Part shown: positions 36,901 through 42,900 of the stretch, in pieces
Layout: each line of letters opens with the position of its first letter
Position numbering within the stretch: position 1 is the stretch's first letter
Position numbers and translations under genes: made by a program
The notes under the pieces: model-generated
Database searches by the model: none
The model's input: only the letters and a program-made list of their open reading frames with translations
Told to the model about the DNA's origin: nothing
From: Gari tellinella
Taxonomy: Eukaryota; Mollusca; Bivalvia; Cardiida; Psammobiidae
NCBI GenBank assembly: GCA_922989275.2
Contig: OV277867.1
Location: 1,054,001 to 1,118,000, forward strand
Reading direction: 5' to 3'
Length of the DNA: 64,000 bases

Positions 36901-39900
36901 GTACCTACCATGGTCATGGTATACAGCTGTTTTACATGTATCTACCTAGTAGTACCTACCATTGTCATGGTATACAGCTGTTTTACATGTATCTACCTAG
37001 TAGTACCTACCATGGTCATGGTATACAGCTGTTTTACATGTATCTACCTAGTAGTACCTACCATGGTCATGGTATACAGCTGTTTTACATGTATCTACCT
37101 AGTTGTACCTACCATGGTCATAGTATACAGCGGTTTTACATGCATCTACCTAGTAGTACCTACCATGGTCATGGTATACAGCTATTTTACATGTATCTAC
37201 CTAGTAGTACCTACCATGGTCATAGTATACAGCTGTTTTACATGTATCTACCTAGTAGTACCTACTATGGTCATGGTATACAGCTATTTTACATGTATCT
37301 ACCTAGTAGTACCTACCATGGTCATAGTATACAGCTGTTTTACATGTATCTACCTAGTAGTACCTACCATGGTCATGATATACAGCTATTTTACATGTAT
37401 CTACCTAGAAGTACCTACCATGGCCTTTTACATGTATCTTCCAGAGCACCAGATAAGGGTAGTTTTTCTAAAACTAAAATCTTTATTTCTGAATTAAACC
37501 CTATGGTGTCACTACTCATTAGAATCGTCTCGAGACGATTCTAATGAGTAGTAACACCATAGGATTTGGTGCTCAAAAGAGTGAGAAAATGTTGGATTTG
37601 TTGAAATAACTCCCTCTTATCTGGAGCCCTGTCTACCTAATAGTACCTACCATGGTCATGGTATACAGCTGTTTTACAGAGGACATAGAGTTCAGGAGTA
37701 TGATGATTATTCCTCCCCCTTCCACAGTCTCTATAGTTCTTGCCAGCAAGTTAGGTGTCAGGGCCTCAAAATCCTGAAATCATAAGTTACACAGATAAGT
37801 CAGGGCCTCAAAATCCTGAAATCATAAGATACACAGATAAGTCATGGCCTCAAAATCCTGAAATCACATGATACACAGATAAGCCAGGGCCTCAAAATCC
37901 TAAAATCATAAGATACACAGATAAGTCAGGGCCTCGAGATCCTGAAAACATAAGATACACAGATAAGTTATGGCTCGAAAAAACCTGAAATCATAAGATA
38001 CACAGATAAGTCAGGGCCTCGAAATCCTGAAATCATAAGATACACAGATAAGTCAGGGCCTCGAGATCATGAAAACATAAGATACACAGATAAGTTATCG
38101 AAAAACCTGAAATCATAAGATACATAGATAAGTCAGGGCCTCGAAATCCTGAAATCATAGATACACAGATAAGTCAGGGCCTCAAAATCCTGAAATTATA
38201 AGATACACAGATAAGCCAGGGCCTCAAAATCCTAAAATACACAGATAAGTCAGGGCCTCGAGATCCTGAAAACATAAGATACACAGATAAGTTATGGTCT
38301 CGAAAAACCTGAAATCATAAGATACACAGATAAGTCAGGGCCTCAAATCCTGAAATCATAAGATACACAGATAAGTCAGGGCCTCAAAATCCTGAAATCT
38401 TAGACACACAGATAAGTAAGGGCCTCAAAATCCTGAAATCATAGATACACAGATAAGTCAGGGCCTCAAAATCCTGAAATCATAAGATACACATATAAGT
38501 CAGGGCCATGAAAATAAGATAAATAATAATGTTAGCTAAATTGGCTTACAGTTTATCATAATTGATGGTATCCAAAATCTTGTGGGTCTCAGCATATTAG
38601 CAGTATCTTATATCTGTGGCTGTATCATAAGAAATATATTCTATATTCTAATAGATGGTAGCTTAAAGCAGGCTGAAAGTAAAGTTGAGACGATTCTAAT
38701 GAGTGTGACCATAGGATTTGGTGCTGAAATAAGTGAGAAAATGTTGGATTTGTTCAGTTAACTCCCTCTTATCTGGGGCCCTGTATAGAGAAATGGGTAA
38801 ACTAATTACTGTGCATGAGATATACCCTACCTGTAAGATGCACATTCCATATGTACTGCCCAGTATCTTGTGTGTCTCATGGTAGTAGCAGTATCTGATA
38901 TCTGTGGCAGTGACAAACAGTTCAAACGGGTCGTCCTCTTTGATGTCTATACTACCACTCTTGATCTTCTTCTGTAACTTTTTCATTCGCTTCTTCCTGT
39001 GGCTAAAATAGCAACAACATTATAAGCTAAAAATAGCAACAACATCATAAGCTAAAAATAGCAATAACATCATAAGCTAAAAATAGCAACAACATCATAA
39101 TGTTATAATTGTCATATCTTAATTTCTCTTATACTACGGTAAAACCTCTCTATTGTAACCACTAAAAAGAAGGCTTATTGATAGTATTAAAGACAGGTGA
39201 CAGCTTAAAGCAAGGTGACAGTAAAACAGAAAGCTCCTACAGGAGCTTTCTGTTTAACTGTCATCTTGCTTTAAGCAGTCACCTGTTGCAAACAGCTAGT
39301 AATGTTATAATTGTCAATTTGTCAGTTCCAAATTTCTCCTATACAGTAAAACCTCTCTATTGCAACCACTAAAACAAATTGATTGTTTAAAAGCCAGGTC
39401 ACAGCTTAACTATTTCCTCCCTGAAACTTTAAATGGAAAATTCCAGTTTCCATTTTAGTCTAGTCCATTTCTGACTTTTAAGGGTTGTTTTTGTCAATGT
39501 TTGGCATTGTGACAAACAGTGAAGAACTTGATCGGAGGGCTCCTTTCGGAGCCCTCTGATCAGGGTCTTCACTGTTTGCATAGGACAAGTGTACTATTCA
39601 CATGTACACTGTTTGAAAAGCACGCCTATATGCGGGACTAGGGTTCAAAGAGTTAAAGCAAGGAGCTTTCTGTTTTACTGTCACCTTGCTTTAAGCAGTA
39701 ACCTGTTGCAAACACATAATAATAAACAAAATTTTGTAGTCGCAATAAAGGGATTTTACTGTACTAAGATAGTCTGGTGTTTACAAACATAGATTTAACA
39801 ATAGCTAGAAGCTATTAACTGACTAATTATACAAACAGAGACTTTAATACATATACCTGTATGTTACACAATGACAATTTAAAATCTATTTACTGCATGC

Positions 39901-42900
39901 CATTAATTATGAACACAATGTCAGTTCGCTTGTATTGTGTACACCAACCATTCTGCTATTCATAGTTGTAATTTTCACTACAATTTCTACCATTCAGGCA
40001 TGCTTACTTGCTAATTTTATTCCTATAGCCTGTAAAAACCTTGTATGTTTTTAACCAACTTTCAGCCTGCTTTAAGCTACCATCTTCTAGAATAAAGTAA
40101 ATATTTTTCATCATATATATTCATGGCTGTATAAATTGGAACTATTTTCTTCAGTGGAGGAATAAATCAAGGGCGTAAAAATGAGTATCTATAACGCAAA
40201 GGTTAAATACAGAATTCCCTTTATACTGGCTGCTATTGTTATCTTAATTCATTCACCCCTGAAATGTTTAATGGAGGATTCTACATTCAAAATATGTCTA
40301 GTCCATTTTTTACTATTTAGTAGGGATGTTAAGGGTTACTCATATTGTAACCGGTTAATCGAAAGCAAAAACCGGTTAACTGACCGGTTAACCTGACATT
40401 AAATTAAACCATTGTATTGCCGAGAAAAAAAATATGTCTACGTACTGTTAGTTCTGAATGTTAATGAAAGTCATCCATTCTTTGAAGAAATCTATTGACA
40501 AATGTCAAATAATCTGATTTCCGATCAGACGCCGAGTGAAACTTAAACTGCTTCCGATCTGGATCCAGGCTGCTTTCTCCGACTTTAAATGCGTGTATGA
40601 AATATTCGGCGATGTTCTATTAGGCTTTAGATCCAATTCGAAACTGAATTTCAAAGAGTATGTTCCAGTTCTGAAGTGCTACATGTTTTCATCTGCACGC
40701 TAAATGTGACTTTGATACAAAGAATATAAATGCACTGGTAAGCATCCGATCTGGATCTTGAGTCATTCATTGTTACACTAGATTTTAAAGTAAATATGAG
40801 GGCGTTAACCCATTATTATGGCATTTTGGACTGAATAAAGCCAAACAGAAGCAGTTTAACATACTTGTAAGTAGAAGACATTTTCAGCAGATTACATTTT
40901 TGCAACTCCTACGAAAAGTAGCAGACAACAATACGGAGCGTAAGTTACGTAACATGTTTGTGAATGGTAAAGTACGAAAATTAATCAACTTGACAATCGA
41001 ATCGGAAACGCACCGAAATACACTTCTTGACTTTTTTGCATCTAGATCCAAACCTCTTTGCTGCTATGCGGATAAACATGTCATGTTCAGCTCGGAGCAG
41101 TTATGTGTAGATCTATTTACTTCGAAATTTCAAGTACTGTATTTCATTGCTGGATTTATTTGATCCATATGATATTGGATTCAGTTCAAACGTTTTCTAC
41201 ACGTTTCTTAATAATAGGACACTAATCTTAATCTAGTAAAATCACAACAATAACGTCTGTTAATTGGCAACCTGTCAATTGTCTCATCCCACTGGTTTTA
41301 TATCAGGGTTACCTATCAACCTCTGTAGACGGGGTAGTACACACCCGCGGCGTGTTATTGGCCAAGGTGTCAAGGCAGTTGAAATGAGTAAAGGAGATGT
41401 CGTCCGCTGATTACGTGCAGCAAGTTTATGATCCAACTTCCAAATTTTTGTTTTTTCAGGTTAACCTTTTGAAGGAAAAGTGTAACCGATTAACCGTGCT
41501 TCTAAAGGTTAACCGATTAACATTCCTACTATTTAGGGTTGATGTTAACAATCAGGGTTAGAGATTAGCTTAAAATTACACTTGCATTTTTTTGCGAGTG
41601 ACTTTTAAACTTACTCGCAAAATGCAAAAACTACTTGCGAAAGTTAAACTGTCATTCTGAACATACATGTATATGTTTTAACTTTTAACCCGACACAGAC
41701 GTGTAGTAATCAAATACGATCTACCTACACTTCGTGTATTTCATAGTTGTACATTTGTGGTTACAGCTGACAAGGGATAAGATCTTGATTTTCATATCTA
41801 TGTGTACATACCAAAGGAGTATTTTTCTTACATTTTATAATATTGGGCAGAATGCATGCTGTATGCACTAGGCAGACCGCACACGATTTCATTACTCGAA
41901 AATTAGGTCAGGTTTAGATTGCCAATCCGTCTACCATACAAACGTTTTTTCACTGGTCGTATATTTCAGGGCTGTGGTTAATAAACAGTATGCCACAGTA
42001 GAAGTATACTTGTACTCGCGCGAGTCTTTTAAATGGCCTCGTCTTTGGAGAACGGTTTCGGTTGTTGAGTCTCAGACTCTGTGATAAGAATTGTTTACAC
42101 ATCGGAACTCCTAAGTAGCAAAGTGCGCGTTTCATTAGCCAATGAGAATTGGGAAAGTCCGTCATTACGTCATTCTTACAGACAAAAAAGAGGTTGAAAC
42201 TGCCCGAGAAGCTATGATTGGCTTACGAAAAGTATTCGCTTGTCTTCTCGTCCATTTCCGCCACTCGAAATGCTACGGAATAAACCGAGCATAGCCTTAC
42301 AGACGCTATACTGTCTTTAGCTGTCCGAAAAACCGTACTCGCATTTTTTTTGCGAGTTTGTTGAAAAATCACTCGCAATTTACAAACTCCACTCGCATTT
42401 TGCGAGTATGCGAGCTTAGATTCGAACCCTGACAATATATTTCAAATTGACAACTAGTGTAGACCCTGATCAGAGGGCTCCTTAAGGAGCCCTCTGATCA
42501 GGGTTTTCACCGTTTGCATGGGACAAGTGTACTCCTCACAGGTTGAATGTGTTAAGTTTCTGTTTGGTTGATAAAATAAAGAATTCTCAAACTAATAATT
42601 ACGTGCTAAAGCCCAGCTCCTTCTTGTAACACCATAATACTGACGGACGAGCCTTGACCAGGGCCTTTGACAACATGTGGTGGAGAATTACAACCTGAAA
42701 TAAATTTAAGATAATAATGCAGTCTAAATCACAAAGCTTTATGTCAAAAGGCACAGAAGTCGTGAATACTATTTTCTTCAGTGAAGGAATTAATCAAATG
42801 TGTTAATTAGACTGATTTAAAAATTTACATGTAGACTGGTTCATGTTTTGGTAACTAAAACGATCCACAAGGAAACCTAATAACCCACAAGAGTTAGTAT

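Larger units (their letters stand above)
40240..42556. mobile_element. family B TTAA MITE split by two larger transposons
   Basis: Left part 40240-40320 (TTAATTCATTCACCCCTGAA..), short middle GGTTGATGTTAACAAT (41537-41552) and right part 42437-42556 (AGACCCTGATCAGAGGGCTCC hairpin to GAATGTGTTAA) together rebuild one MITE interrupted at two places. Confidence 0.85.

Noticed and set aside
35956..37544. Long plus-strand open frames (137, 305 and 304 codons) with repeating YMYLPSSTYHGHGI-type protein
   Set aside because: They exist only because the 51-bp array unit is 17 codons long and lacks stops; the array is a copy of the antisense NAT10 exon 4 edge.
40900..41163. 87-codon frame as a gene
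   Set aside because: Lies inside a non-autonomous hAT-like element and matches no family I recognise.
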